64,000 nucleotides of DNA from Edolisoma coerulescens (Eukaryota > Chordata > Aves > Passeriformes > Campephagidae). The stretch covers positions 124,652 to 188,651 of the forward strand of contig VWZW01004026.1 of NCBI GenBank assembly GCA_013397115.1. The letters run 5' to 3'. The number at the start of each line of letters is the position of its first letter. Position 1 is the stretch's first letter. Below, piece after piece: positions 1-13,168 of this stretch. The notes beneath the pieces were generated by a model. It ran no database searches and was not told where the DNA came from. It worked only from the letters and a program-made list of their open reading frames with translations. The position numbers and the translations under genes are program-made.

Positions 1-3000
1 TATGCAAACCACTGAAAGCTTTGTTTTCCTGTCTTGTGAATCTTTTGTATTCTCAGTCAGTCAGCTTTCTGAAGAATTTCTAACATATTGCAGGGAAACG
101 ACTGTCAGCTTTATTGCTTTGTACTATTCTGGATCAAACAGAAGAAAACTGAGTCTAGGTGAATGAAAAATATTATTTCACCAATTAAATAAAACTCTTT
201 CATAAACAGAAGTCATCACACGTGAAGTGCTATACAGCTGTATGCAATGTACTTTAGAACAATAAACTTGTTCTTTTCAAAAGTGTTGGCAGAATGAAAG
301 GGCTCCAGAACTTAGCAGAACAGTTGTAATAACTTACATGTATTGAATAATTTCATCCTTTTAAAGGAAAGATTAAACTTTGAGGTGGAAAGCTGGTGGC
401 CGGTATGCCATATTGTATTTGGAGGGCATTTACTAAAACTCCTTTAAAAGTCTTCTGTGAACATCTGCAGCATTTTAAACAACTTAAATTTCTTCTAACA
501 TTGTGAGGATTTTTTATTTTTATCAGACCCTTACTCTCTCAGAGCCAAAGCTGTTCTATTTTAACATCTTTATCCTTTAAAAAAATATTTTTCTCTGCTT
601 GGTATGACAATGACTCATACAATAGTTTTAATATAATGAAAATTGCAACATTTTAAGACAATCAAAACTATGAGCACTGAATTACTTTGTTTAGGACATT
701 TAATCCTTTTTCTTTTGTGGTTTCCTATGAAAACATCAAAAGCACCCATCTGCTTTGTCACTCACTGAGAATGCTAAATAATGCTTACTCTAACATATCA
801 ACTGTAGCTTGTTTATCCAACTAAGTATCCTGATTCAGGTGAATTTGCCTACAATATAAAGAAAAGTTTTCGAAGAAAGTATGAAAAGTATTGTTAGACA
901 TTACTGGGCATTGTACTAAAAACCTATTACAATTTTAGGCATTGAATCAAATAAACTATCCCTGCCAACACTCCAAGCTTCATTTTAATATTCTGTATAA
1001 ACTCAAAGGACCATTTGTCTTTCTAAAAGATGATGTTACCTTGCAATAAATTTAAATGTACTGTGTGAATTATTTATGTATAAGGCAGCATATCTGGATA
1101 ATTCTATTTTTCTCTAAAGGATTTTCTCACTTGAATGGAAGTCTATAGATAAATGAAATATCTTTCCATACCTAGGATTCCAGACATCTTTTGGTCATAT
1201 GTGTACTTCAGGTTACACCCAAAATGCAGGACTTCCAATTTGACAGTTCATTAAAGTCTGTATTTAAAAAAATAATTATTAAAAAAAAAAAAAATANNNN
1301 NNNNNNNNNNNNNNNNNNNNNNNNNNNNNNNNNNNNNNNNNNNNNNNNCCAAAATGCCAGAACTGACCAAACTACAAGAACAACACAAAAAGCATTCACA
1401 GTAAATCCAAATGTGAGTGATCCATAATTGCTTTCCATGGTCCCATTTCTGGGAACTCATGGAAGTACTATTACAAAGAATACTTAAGTACTGACCTTTC
1501 ATTCTGTTGGGATGTTTCCCTTTATACAGGTTCTACACAACAGCAGAGTTTGTGTGAAAGAAGAGACATGGGAAAATTTTCATAATTATATTTTGTGTAG
1601 ACTTGGGACAGACTTTTATTATGGCTGTTAGGGCTGTGTGGCTACTAATGACCAAGTATTGGTTTTCTGAAGTCTATGAATGGGCAAACTAGCTCAAGTG
1701 ACCCTTAAAGTACTTGCTCTGTGTTCTAATAATTCTCGCTGTCAAAGACAAGTGCTAGAGCAGAACAAGCAGGTACAGAGCTATTATGTGGAGCTTGAGA
1801 ACTTATTATATCTGACACACTCTACATTAATCCGCATGGCTGTTCTTTAACATGCATAGACCTAGGGCTCCCCCTCCTCCTCACAGTGCTAGCAATGATT
1901 ATCGTTTCTAGTATCAAAATATGCCTTTGGCGTGTTATACCACTTGTTATAATCACAGTCAATGTTGATTGCAAATTAATTTGTTTCTAAAAATCAAAGT
2001 TGTAGATATAACAGGCTGAAATTATTAAAAGATAGAGCTAATAATGTTGTTTCTGCAAGAGGCTTGACACTTAAAGGACTAATCCATTTTTATCATACAT
2101 CAAAGCACTGCTGTTCTATTTGTTATCACCTTTTTTTCCCCTTCCTCTTTATCCTTTAAAAAAAATGATTTTACTAAATTCATAATGGCTCTTTTTGTTT
2201 GAATTTTGATCCCTTATTTGCATATAATTTGTCTCAATATGAAATCCAATTTCCTAGTGTATGTTATCATGAATTTTTCATCTCTGTGCCTTATTACGCA
2301 TAAAAGGAAATGACAGTGAACATTAAATACGTTTCAAAGTATTAATGATCTATTTAATACTGGTTCCTTAAGAAAACATGTTAAGTAAAAAAACCCAATA
2401 TTTTAAAATAGGAGAAAGGGGAGTGAAAATTTAAATCCACATAAAAATAATTACAATTTCTATTGGAAAATGACAATACTGTTTCAATTGGTTACTGTAT
2501 CAAACTGTATAAAACAATATCTTGCAAAAAGCCCATAGCTGTTCTTTTGTGGCGTTTTGCTTAAACAGCTATTTCTGAATGCATGTAGGTTGCATAACTC
2601 AGTGTATGCCCAAATAACACATTATTTTTTCACAATTTCATAAATATTTTTATATATGGATCTAAATTTTTATTCTAGGAAATCATAAAAGTGATGTAAT
2701 ATTTGTTCTTTATTATTTCATATAGCAATAGAGAATTATTTAAAAAAACAGAGCTTGAAATCTAGCTGAGCGACTCTATCTTTTGACTACAGGCTGAGTG
2801 TTGTCTATTCCTAGTCTTTGAAACTTGGTAGAGATTACATCTCCTCAGACATGCTGCTGCAATGTCTTCATATAACTAGAAAGCTTTTCTCAATTATCAA
2901 TGTAAGATTTGCTGTAATGAGGAGTACTGATGACTTTTTGTTGTCATTGGTGGACTCAGGAAAATAATGTAAAACTGTTACTTTTACAACAACCCTTTAA

Positions 3001-3224
3001 ACATATGATACTGTTACCCTTATATCCCACTCTCTTTTGTTATAGATAAACCTCTTGCCCAAACAATATTGCTTTTGAGATGGCTTAAAACTACTGTCAT
3101 CCTCCTCCTGAATCCCAAATTTATTAATTTGTTCTTGAATTATATTCACAGTGACTAGAAGGATTATTTCCTGTTTTCCCCTTCTGGCAGTCTTACTTGC
3201 ACAACCCAAAAGAAAGTTTTTCTC
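1..3224. other. AT-rich unassigned DNA
   Basis: No gene, RNA or repeat that I can name. Open frames are under 90 codons and show no recognisable domain; those near 1191-1502 exist only because they run through the N gap. The sequence is AT-rich with scattered A and T runs. It could be intergenic or intronic, and conserved non-coding elements cannot be judged without alignment. Confidence 0.6.
1297..1348. other. Assembly gap (52 N)
   Basis: A run of 52 N follows directly after a poly-A stretch, so the gap probably marks a homopolymer or short repeat that the assembler could not close. Its true length is unknown. Confidence 0.98.
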
Positions 3225-3960
3225 ATTTTCAGGACATCAGGTTGTTGACTCCTATCAAGCTTCCAGTCATCTGCGAGATATTAGTTATTTTATATTTGTT
3301 CCCTTCTAAAGTGTAGCACTCTGCACTTGTTTTTATTGGATATTATTTTGTTGATCTCAGACCTTCTCCCACTCTATCAAAATTATTTCCGTCCTGTCCA
3401 GAAGAGTGTTTGCTCTTCTACCTATCTGTTTACCATCTGTGAATGGTCTAAGTGCTGCCTTTAGTTCATCCATCAGGTTGCTAACAAAAATGTTTTGAAG
3501 GATTGAGCTAGAGGACTTCTTGGAATATAAAATATAGCATCTCCTTCTGTAGAAATGTTTTAACCAACAACATATATTCTTTTATAACTGAATGTGAATA
3601 GGGGGTTGTTATTAATGTTTCTGGGGAAGGATGGCATGTCAAAAGCTTTATAGGGCATTTTCGCTTCTGCTGCTTGTGGTCTTAAAATACTACTTTATCT
3701 ACCCTATGAAAGGAGTAAATTGGATTTTACTAGATTTTTTTTGTTTGGTTTTTCTTGCATTTTCTTTTATGTTGTATTTAAATCTTCCTTAATATTCCCT
3801 CAATACTTTTAAATTTATATTTGATGTGTAGTTCCCATTTTCTGTCTCGTTACGTGCTAAGAGTAACTGCTTGATAATGCCTTGCTATTTTGCTTTCCTT
3901 ACTTTTTTTGATAGACAGACATTTTATAGCTTCCCCTTTCCTGGTTCTTAGTGACTGATA
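3225..3960 (-). mobile_element. Ancient CR1/L3-like LINE fragment, RT region
   Basis: Read on the minus strand, this stretch follows the order of landmarks of old CR1-type LINEs. On the plus strand these appear as the segment around 3313 (AGTGTAGCACTCTGCACTTG), the 'spacing and island' segment near 3430-3530 (complement of the RT region around the catalytic box), the segment with TCAAAAGCTTTA near 3640, and the TAGTTCCC box near 3830. No frame stays open and divergence is high, so it is a fossil older than the other CR1 copies here. Both ends are approximate. Assignment rests on recall of the family consensus, not on alignment; an L2-type LINE is the main alternative. Confidence 0.55.
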
Positions 3961-5392
3961 CTACAGCCACTTGATATAAGAATATTATTTTCTCCACCTT
4001 TTGATCTCACCACAGATGCAATCACTTTTCTTAACAGATGGTGTCAGAGTTGATATTTTTTCATTGGATATTGGTGTCTTTCTCAAATATCACAATCAGA
4101 GTATTTATCCTAAAGCACTTCCAGATGAGTTAAAAGCATTTTCTTGTACTGCACCATGGAAAGTGAAATATCCATTGATTTATTCTTTGCATTATACAGC
4201 ACACCAATTTATGCTTTTTACCACACAAAGACATAACAGTTTGCCCATTATTAAAACTCTTTCTATCTAAATAAATATCTCCCAAGAATTTCTAAATAGT
4301 TAACTCTGCTAGTGTCTGCCAGAACATTCTCATGGACTCCTGTTAGAACTCTACCACCTGGGTAGCTATCTTGGTTTTATTACCAATAGACCATTTACAG
4401 ATGGTAAACAGATAGGTAAAGGTGCAAACACTCCTCAGGACAGGATGATTACATGGAAAAATCATTCTGTGTCTTCTCATTCAAGCAATTATACTTCCCT
4501 TCTTCAAATGGTATCATTAAGGCAAAGACTCTGCAATATCTTGTCAAGGATTACCTTAACAGACCAGCAGCAGTGCAAGGATTTAGGACCTTCATATTCT
4601 GAACTGTCTTCTTCCATTAAAACTAGAAACTTACTCAAATCAACAGAGTCAATGTATTGTTGTATCTGGGGATCTAATGTTGCAGGTGCTGTGGGAGTCT
4701 CAATTTGAAAAACGCAATAAATCTACAGAAATCTATAGAAATAGAATTAGAAACAGGCAAGAGAATGACAGCAAGATGGTTTCCTTCAGAAAGTATTATG
4801 ACAATATCTACGCTGGTTTTTATACTTTCAAAAACTTACTACCTTTTTTCATGTTTAGCACTGAGGACATGAACTTCTGCCTCTTTTTTATCAGCTCAAG
4901 ATCTTATCCTGTGTTGATGGTTGATTGGAAGCTATATTTCAATAAATCATGACTATGACAGCAAAAAACTTGTAATGACTTACTGAATAATTTTATATTT
5001 TTATCTTTATTTTACAGAATAACTGTGCTAGATAAAAATTCACCAGGGTTTTTGAGAGTTTTGTAAAGTCACTATGCAAATATTTAAAGTTGTTCCCTCT
5101 CACCCATCCCCTTTTGGAAGACATAATTTACTATAAATATTAAAAAAGTTATCAAATGCATGTTTTTAATAATTCTGTATTTCAGCTGAAAAAACTTCCT
5201 TCCTACTTGAGAAGACAACATACTTTGTTCAGCAGCAGTGTTTAGACTATTAACAAAACAAAGGATCAATCACTGTTGAAATTCCTCTCACTAACTGCCA
5301 TGGACATTCATTACTGATTCCAGCAGCATTAAAAATGCTGCTCATCAGACAGATTGATCTATACATAGCAGGAAAATTCTCTCTTTTTTAAC
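3961..5392. other. AT-rich unassigned DNA
   Basis: Nothing recognisable. The 89-codon frame at 4001-4270 starts at TTG, not ATG, and the frames at 4445-4708 and 4677-4952 overlap one another; none shows a known domain or a signal of coding constraint. The first few hundred bases could be further eroded CR1 continuing from the left. Confidence 0.5.
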
Positions 5393-6072
5393 ACGGAATC
5401 ACAGAGTGGATCAGGTTGGAAGGGCCCACAGTGGGTCATCCAGTCCAACCTCCCTGCTCAAGCAGGGTCATCCTAGAGCACATGGCAAAGGATTGTGTCC
5501 AGACAATTCTTGAACACCCCCAGTGAGGGAGTCTCTCTGGGCAGCCTGTTCCAGTGCGTGGTCACCTGAACAGTAAAGAAATTCTTCCTTGCATTTGGGT
5601 AGAACTGCCTGTGTATCAGAGTCTGCCTGTTGCCTCTTGTCTTATTGCTCAGCACCACTGAGAAAAGCCTGGCTCCACCCTCCTGACATCCTCCCTTTAA
5701 ATACTGACAGACATTGATAAGGTCTCCTCTCAGTTGTCTGTTCTGGAGGCTGAACAGGCCCAGCTCCCTCAGCCTGTCCTTTTAAGAGAGATGCTCCAGC
5801 CCCTTGATCAACTTTTTTCCCCTCTGCTGGAGCTGCTCCAGGATCTCCATGTCTCTCTCGCACTGAGAAGCCCAGAACTGGACACAACACTCCAAATGTG
5901 GCCTCACCAGGGCCAAGTAGAGGGGAAGGATCACCCCCCTTGACCTACTGGTGGTGATTTTCCCAAAGAAAATTTCCAGGATACCATCGGCCCTTAGCTG
6001 TAAGGGCACTGCTGGCTCATGGACAGCCTGTTGTCCACCATGATCCTCAGTTCTTTCTCTGCTGCTTTGTTC
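5393..6072 (-). mobile_element. CR1 LINE 3' fragment
   Basis: A 5'-truncated CR1 retrotransposon on the minus strand. It begins on the plus strand with the complement of the CR1 tail (GGAATCACAGAGTGG at 5394), followed by the conserved 3' part containing CAGCCTGTTCCAGTGCGTGG (complement of the NRLPRE-type segment) near 5545. Further right, 5860-5930 is the complement of the RT C-terminal segment (VRPHLE.C.QFWA in the minus-strand translation). Frames are broken into overlapping pieces of 61-117 codons, so no active protein remains. Truncation at the 5' end near 6072 is usual for CR1. It is clearly younger than the fossil at 3225-3960. Confidence 0.92.
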
Positions 6073-7169
6073 TGTTTTTTTACAACTGTTATCTTTCTTT
6101 AAGTTATCCTTTTGGGGTCTCAAACATGACTTCAAATTAAAGAAATGTTATAAATGTATATTCCTGTTATCTGTCTTCTTCAAATTAGATCTTAAGTGGA
6201 AGTGTTGCCAGAGCTGCATATGCCAGTTTCTGAAATATACCCCTAGATTTGTCATTCTCTTAATATTTCTGTAGTATTTTCAAGTTAGTCTATAGATAGA
6301 TCTTTTCTATTGTGCAACTAAAACAGTAGGAGAACAATGCAATTAGCTGTACTTCCCCTACAACTGTGTAGATTTGAGAAAAAGGTTCATTCCTTGCTTT
6401 AGAAACTGTGCGTTGCTAATCATCACAGGAAAATTAATGAAACATAGGCATGCTTTTGGGAGTTATATGACACATGCTGAGAAGTCAACAACTGAGGAAG
6501 TGAAAAACTATAAACACTACAAACTAATTTCACAGATATATTAATAAAATAATCCATTAATCCCCAATTGGCTCAATGTGTGAACACCTGTGGTAAGACA
6601 AGCAAGGTAGTGTTAATGAAAACATTAAAGAGAAATCATGCTGATGTCTTTATACTCACTGTCCTGTGATAGAATAATATATCTGTTTCATTGACTAAGT
6701 TTGTTCATCTGACATTGTTCCCGTATTTTTAGAATCAATGGGGTGAATTCCTTTGGACTTCAAACTGTACTGTCAAAGCAAAACATTAAAAAAAATTAAA
6801 AAAATTAAAGCTCTCGGCCTACTACCCTGCATCTTGGGAGAGTAGACTTTAGGCTGCTCAAAGTACTAGTTAGTAAATTTCCATTGCAATCTGAGTTTTG
6901 AGTGAAATGGGGTCCACACATGTAAGTTTTTAAGAAACATCTTTTAAGGTTGCAGGAGTAGGCAGTTCCAATGCATTGAAAGTAAAGCAAGAGAGGCAGA
7001 AGCCTGGCTTGTCTGAACAGTGACATCCTGTAGAATCTAGGCAGGAAAAGAAAGTATACGGATTCTGGAAGCAAGGTCAGGCTGTACAATAGGACTGTAG
7101 AGATGCTGTTAACCACTATTGGAAGAGAATTCTTATAGCCAAAGCATATTAGGAGTTGAAGCTGGCCAG
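6073..7169. other. AT-rich unassigned DNA
   Basis: No gene or nameable repeat. The minus-strand frame at 6805-7116 (103 codons) has hydrophobic stretches but no recognised domain. The last ~50 bases may already belong to the CR1 copy that follows. Confidence 0.5.
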
Positions 7170-8515
7170 CATATTGGTGGACAACACATTAAGGGTTTAG
7201 ATATATTGACAGCAAAAGGACATCTAATGAAACATTGATTTGTTACTTGGTGGAGTTGATCACTTCAGGAATATGGATGAAGATAAAGCATAAACATTTA
7301 ATGCCTTCTTCAGTTCTGTTTTAACACCAGTCATGGGCCCTAGGCTCTAGGAGCCCTGGATTGGAAGACCATGATTGACCATGAATGATAAGCTCCCAGA
7401 TGACTTTGGATTGGTACACTGTTTGCTGCTGTAACCGAATGCACATAAGTCTATGGGACCTGATGGGATTTATCCCAGGGTAATGAAATAGTGCACTGAT
7501 GTTACTGCAAGACCTACTCAAGCTATATATAAACAGTCTTAGAAATCTAGAGAAGTTCCAGGTGACTGGAAGATGGTAAACATTTTTCCAGTTCTCAAAA
7601 AGGGCAAGGAAGAAGAGCCTACTAATTATAGGGCTGACAATCTTGCTTTTGGGCTTGGTAAAATTATAAAAAAGATTATCCTGGGAGTTAATAAAAAACC
7701 CTTGAAAGACCACAAAGTGATAGGTCAAGGCCAACATGGATTCATGAAGTGAAACCTTATTAACTTAACATCTGACAAGGATACTTCCCTAGTGAATGAA
7801 GGGAAGGCAGTGGACGTGGGTTTTTCGATTTTAGCAAAGGTTTTGATACTAACTCTCACATCATCTTTATGGAAAATGTGTCCAGCACACAGCTGAACAT
7901 GCATACTATATGGTAGGTGAACAACTGGCTGAAAGGATGGGATCAGAGTGATGCAGTAATGGAGGCAACATCTAAATGGCAGGCAGCCACTAGTGGTGTT
8001 CCCTCAGGGCTCAATTTGAGAAACAATTCTCTTCAATATTTCTGTTAATGACCTGGACACAGGAGTTAAGTCACACAGAGTTTGCTGAAGATAACAAATT
8101 AGAAGGAGTCATTGATTCCCTTGAGAGTAGGTAGGCCTTAGAGAGTGGTATTGATAATTAGAGTAATGGGTAAACACCAATCTCATGAAACTGAGCAACA
8201 ACCAATACTGGATTCTGTACTTGGGACAGTATGATGCTTTGTGCCTAGGGGCACATATATAGACTGGGGGACAAGAGGCTGAAATGAAGCCCTGCAGAAA
8301 GGGATATGAGAAGTTTGTTTGCTGTGAAGTTCAATGTGAACTAATGATGTTCCCTGGCAGCCAAGAGGGCCAAAAGTATCCTGGGGTGCTTTAAGTAGAG
8401 TACAGCTAAAGGGTTAAAAGGAGTGGCTATCCCACTCTTATCTCAGCATTGGTGCTGCCTCACTTCAAGTTCTGAGTGCAGTGTTGGGCTGTGTCAGACC
8501 GCAGTGTCTGATTAA
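7170..8515 (+). mobile_element. Old CR1 LINE, reverse transcriptase region
   Basis: A plus-strand CR1 copy covering most of the RT domain. Near 7440-7480 the sequence encodes a GPDGI-like block. At 7827-7850 it reads D-F-S-K-G-F-D-T, the counterpart of the RT box with the first catalytic Asp. At about 7992-8012 it reads S-G-V-P-Q-G-S, and at 8091-8105 F-A-E-D-N, the counterpart of the catalytic FADD box with one Asp changed to Glu. Many stops and frame changes separate these blocks, for example a TGA just after the VPQGS block. The copy therefore cannot encode an enzyme. It stops near 8515 without the CR1 3' tail. The left boundary is approximate. Confidence 0.85.
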
Positions 8516-9957
8516 GAGGTAAAACTGAAGAACAATGAACAAATTACATAAATATTTGTGCTACATGAGCTCAGTTTTGCTCCCATCTTCTGACATTTAT
8601 CCATGAAATTGCCTGTGAGAGAATATGAGCTGCCTACATCTGACAGACATTTTGAGTTAGTTTCAAAGGTATGTGAACTCGCAGCTGTCTTTTGGAGGAA
8701 TTAGTATGCAAACTTAATGACATTCTGCTCTGCTTTGAGCTGTGGTTCATGGTGCATCAATGTGCCAAGAAAAGAAACATGGCTAAGGGGAAAAGAGGGT
8801 CATTGTTTTCCCTGAGCATTGTATTCATCACTCTGGCTTTCAGGAAGACAGAACTGTTAACTATCACACACAGAAGATCTTTAAAAAAGTCATCGAGGCA
8901 AAAGCTTAATTCCATTTTCAAGGCATTATACAACAGTCGTTTTCATTCTCTGTGTTTTGTGTTTTCTTCCCATCCCTTTTGTTTTCAGCACAGGACTGCA
9001 GGCTGTCTTACAATTCAATATTCGTTGATATACATTTTTACCCATCAGTAATACAGATTTTAAAATCAGTGTTAACTGTCAATTTTGTTGATGATGCACA
9101 AGGCAGAATAGAACACAGCTTGTGGTTTTACAGCATTTTGTCAGCAGTATTGACAGCAGTAAAACCCTGAAGCAGAACCTACACAGAAAGCAGATATGTG
9201 CACTAACAAGATGTTATTTTTAGAGTTTCTTTTCTAGCTCATAGCTTTTTACTGGCAATATTTTAATTGGTCCAATGCCAACATAAAAAATACAACATTT
9301 TACAGCTGTAATCAAAGTACACCTGGGAACTATCTGACCCAGTAATATAATTCCCCTTCTGTCTCAATACAAGTACATTTAATTAAATATACTCCAATCT
9401 TCTCCCAATAAAAGACATATTTCACCTCTGACCAGTCCATAGGTTGTACATTAAGCTCAGGCTTCTGACTATACAGCCANAAGAGGCAGTTTACATTTCT
9501 TTTTCTCCAATTATATTTTAAAAAGAAGTGTAGATATAGAAGAAAAAAACACCTCTTGAACTTTTTTTTTTTGTCTTATAAAATAGTAAGTGCAACTTTC
9601 TTAACTTATAACAAAAATACTGACAGGTAATATAATTAAATTCTCATTACTGGAAACATTAATTTTTAAGAATGAATGATGATGGTATTAGTTTTCATAT
9701 ATTTAATAACCAAATAGCAAAAGTTTAAAAAGAAGGTCTTTTGTGAATCATTAACAAATCTAACCTAGAAATTTCACTTTTTTGCTTATGTCTGTTAAGC
9801 ATTTGATCATACCTTGTTTGACCAACATGAGAATTAAAAAATACTTTATGGTCTTGTCTATAACCCTGCTTATCTCAAGGAGAAGGATCAGAGCAGTGAT
9901 AAGTGTTGCACATTTTCAGTGTAGTTCTAGGATTGCTTATGCGGGTGCGATGAGTCC
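8516..9957. other. AT-rich unassigned DNA
   Basis: No supported gene. Overlapping frames at 8692-9051 (119 codons; it starts at a non-ATG codon) and 8952-9170 have no recognisable domain. One ambiguous base is present at 9480. A T run lies near 9560. Confidence 0.5.
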
Positions 9958-10486
9958 TAGGATCCTTTAGTCAGCGTTGCTGAGATCTTACCAGGAGTGC
10001 TGTGCCCAGTTCTGAGCTCTTCAGTACAAGGGAGGCACAGACATAGTGGAGAGAGTCCAAAGAAGAGCCACAGAGATGATTAAGGGTATCTCTCCCATGA
10101 GGAAAGCCTGAGAGACCTGGGATTGTTCAGCCTGGAGAAGGGGAATGGTTGGGAGGGAACACGTGAAGGTTTGTAAATACCTGAAAGGGAGGGTGCAAAG
10201 AGGACGGAGCCAGGTTTCTTTCAGGAGTTCCCAGTGGCAGGGAAGAGACAACAGGCACAAATTGTTATGCAGAAGGTTCCCTCTGAACATCAGGAAGCGC
10301 TGCTTTATCGTGAGAGTGACTGAGCTCTGGCACAGCTTGCCCAGGGAGGTTGTGGAGATATTCAAAAGGACCTGGGTGTGGTCCTGGGCAATGGGGTCTA
10401 GGAGACTTTGAGCGGGTGGGTTGGACAAGATGAAGTCCAGAGCTCCCTTCTTCTGGAGGTCTTTCCTCAACCACATTGTGATTCTG
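9958..10486 (+). mobile_element. CR1 LINE 3' fragment
   Basis: A 5'-truncated plus-strand CR1. It starts within the end of the RT coding part (CAGGAGTGCTGTGCCCAGTT near 9994). It continues through the GTCCAAAGAAGAGCCACAGA segment and the 'ELWHSLPREV' stretch (visible in the translation around 10320-10360), and ends near TTGTGATTCTGTTA, the remnant of the CR1 tail. The 88-codon frame at 10145-10411 is the decayed CR1 ORF2 C-terminus; the minus-strand frames are its shadows. Confidence 0.92.
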
Positions 10487-10672
10487 TTAAAGTTTTCTAA
10501 TATCTCCCATTATAATTTCAATGATTTTTTTCAAACCTCAAGTATCAAGGCAAATTTTCCCTGTTGGGATATCTGTTCCTGGATAATGAAATTATAATAA
10601 CAGTAACAATAATAATAACAACTACAACTTGTAATCTCAGCAAACAAGGTTAAAGGAAAATGTTCTGGTTTA

Positions 10673-10751
10673 CAGGAAGGGAGAGAATAAGAGAGAAGGA
10701 AACAGAGAGTGAGAGAAGGAGGGAAAGAAGGAGGGAGGAAGTAAGGGAGAA
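10673..10751. repeat. Purine-rich (GA) low-complexity tract
   Basis: About 80 bases composed almost only of A and G, with GAGAGA and GGAGGGA motifs. Simple-sequence DNA, no gene. Confidence 0.85.
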
Positions 10752-13132
10752 CTAATATGATAATAATAAATCAGACAGAAAACCACCTACTTTTGCTCAG
10801 ATTTGTTCAACCACAGCCCTATAGATTACAGAGATCAGTAACCTGAGAGAAGTCCCAAGGGTTGCATGGATGGCACAGAAGAGGATGTTGCCCTGCTTGA
10901 TTTGTCAGGCACACAGATGGTGGCTGTTGAGAGCACACTCCAGAATAACTTGTACAGTACAGTAGCAAGGCAAGCCACTAATCATGTATCGCTCAGTTAA
11001 TCAATCATTCACCTAAGAAAGAACAGATGCACAATTCATAAAGAGTCAACTACAAGTGTACAAAATGGCTCATTGGTATTTCTGGCCTATCCCTGCAATC
11101 TATAAAATAGGCTTGTTTGGTTTCTAGATTGGCTAGATGTTCACTGTCAAATTGAATTCACTGGCATGCTTATCTCTTCTGAAGGATAATTTAAAATGAA
11201 TGTATCACTAATAAATTCATTATCTACAAGCTCAGATAAGAATGAGAGTCAATAATAAACAATGTCAAGATAAACTAAATAAACTTTGGGAGTCCCTGTA
11301 AGAAATTAATAGAGCAATGGTTCCAACAGTTCTTACAGTGATGGCACAAAGTCAGTGATGGCCTTAACTTGATGTTACTGCCAGAGAGACAGCAAGGTGG
11401 AGTGCCTTGTGTGTGGTCCATCAAAGCCTTAAAAAAAGAATAAGGAGACTCTGGAATTTGATTTGGTGCCTAAGTCTAAGTGCACTCTCATGAAACCTAT
11501 TCAGGCTCCTAAAATTCTGTTTCCAAACATGTCAATAATCAATTCAGTTACACAGAGTAACCTATCACCTGTCTTTCCCTCATTATTGTCATGCTTCACA
11601 CCTTGTCTGTAGGTCTTGGTAAAGCAAACTGTTAGGTTCCATAAAATAAACCCTCCAAGAAAATGGTACAAAGGGTGTGATGGCAAGAAATGTTTGCCTT
11701 TAGTGTGACAAAGTGGTTGATACTTCCTTCCTATGGGGAATTTTACGTGAAACAAACATTGGTTGAAACTTCTGAAATGAACAGGGAATCAACCACAAAG
11801 AGCAGAAAGCTCAATATTAATTATGAAATCATGTTCATTCTTGTTCCTCCTCTTTATCTGGGAGAAGGAAGCCAGGATTAAGTTATTCTCCAAGGATTAA
11901 TAAAGTTTTACCATGCAGAGGGAAATAACAATCTTAGATTTCTTTGTTAAAGGCAATGAATCTGGACATCTCCTATTATTTTGTTCTTTTGACTTATGAA
12001 GAAGTATAAGTCGCTCCAGCTACAAGGCAGATAAAGCCTTTGTGTTTAGCAAGAAATATCCTCAGACCTTCAGAAGAGCATATGTGGTTTTACATCCTGC
12101 CTGGGTGTCATAGCATTCCTAAACAATTAGGGTAAAATCTGCTACTGATGGTCAGACTAGATTTGACCAGCTCCATTGCCTCGTCTTGAACAGTGGCACA
12201 AGAGAAAAGCTGGCAGGTTTTTTTGGTTTTGTTTTTGGTTTAGTTTGGTTTGGTTAGTTTTCTTGTTTTGTGTTTTAAAGGCAGAGTCAATTAAATTGTC
12301 ATGCTTCCCCTAGACTCAGAGACACATGTTCTTTCAGCCCTGTGGTCCTACTAAGTCAATATGTCTTTCTCTGGACTTCAGAGTATAACAACCTGAAACC
12401 TTTACAAGAAAGGTGGAAGGGGAGATTGAAACTTGAGCTGTATAGTATAATCCTTCTTCAGTCCATGTTAGAACAATTGCCCAAACCATATGACCTTCAT
12501 TTTGTAAAAAACTACTTGCAAGGGAGCACATCTAAAACCTGTGTCAAGAAGAACAGAGGTATCATTCGGTTTATAAGTGGTTCATTTTTCAATGTATCTG
12601 CTCTTAAAAGAAGTCTTGACTCGGTGTCACTGGAACCTGAATGTACCAGTATTTGGGAACATGCTCATTCCAGATACTATATGGAAACTACTAAGATGTG
12701 CCCTCTAGCTGTATATATTAAGGCTAAAAGAGAGACAGAATATGTTACTACAATTTCTAAATCCATAAACTGAAATGCATTTTCTTAATTAATTCATATT
12801 TTCCTCCAAACCTCTAATTTGGAGATGCAGATAAATACATTAGAGTAAAAAAGTTGTTAACATTAACCTGTAATGTAACTTCATCTGTCAAGTTACACTT
12901 AGATCTTGAATCTTTTGGTAAGTCCTAAGTATATGTCTGAAAATATCTTTTCCCAGAACTTAACATTGCTCAAAAGTAATAATATCAAGAATTAAAAAAA
13001 AAAAAAGTTTTTGAATTCATAATAATTCACTGTAATAATTCATAATGAATTCACTATAGTCACCAGAATAAAGTGGTAAACTATTTTTGTGAATAGTTAT
13101 TTCATTAAAAACTAGTAAAAACTTACTATAAT
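10752..13132. other. AT-rich unassigned DNA with a long chance reading frame
   Basis: No supported gene. The longest non-repeat frame of the window is here (12342-12773, plus, 143 codons), but it opens at GTG. Its first ATG gives about 103 codons, its composition is ordinary, and I recognise no domain, signal peptide or repeated motif in it. It could be a chance frame or a decayed retrocopy. 12216-12275 is a GT-rich low-complexity stretch. 13010-13060 contains near-duplicate AATTCATAAT motifs. Confidence 0.5.
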
Positions 13133-13168
13133 ATTAATAATAATAATATTTTTATTATTACTATTAAT
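13133..13168. repeat. AT hairpin (imperfect inverted repeat)
   Basis: Two 16-base arms built of ATTAATAATAAT-type sequence pair with one mismatch around a 4-base loop. It is part of a (TAA)n-like tract, so it probably arose from the simple repeat rather than as a functional structure. Confidence 0.7.

Noticed and set aside
1191..1502. Frames reading through the N gap at 1297-1348
   Set aside because: They rely on unknown bases being translated; the real sequence is not known and the flanks are a homopolymer.
12342..12773. 143-codon plus-strand frame, the longest outside repeats
   Set aside because: It opens at GTG; from its first ATG only about 103 codons remain. No domain, no biased codon pattern visible by eye and no splice context. 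A frame of this length is expected by chance in 64 kb on six frames.
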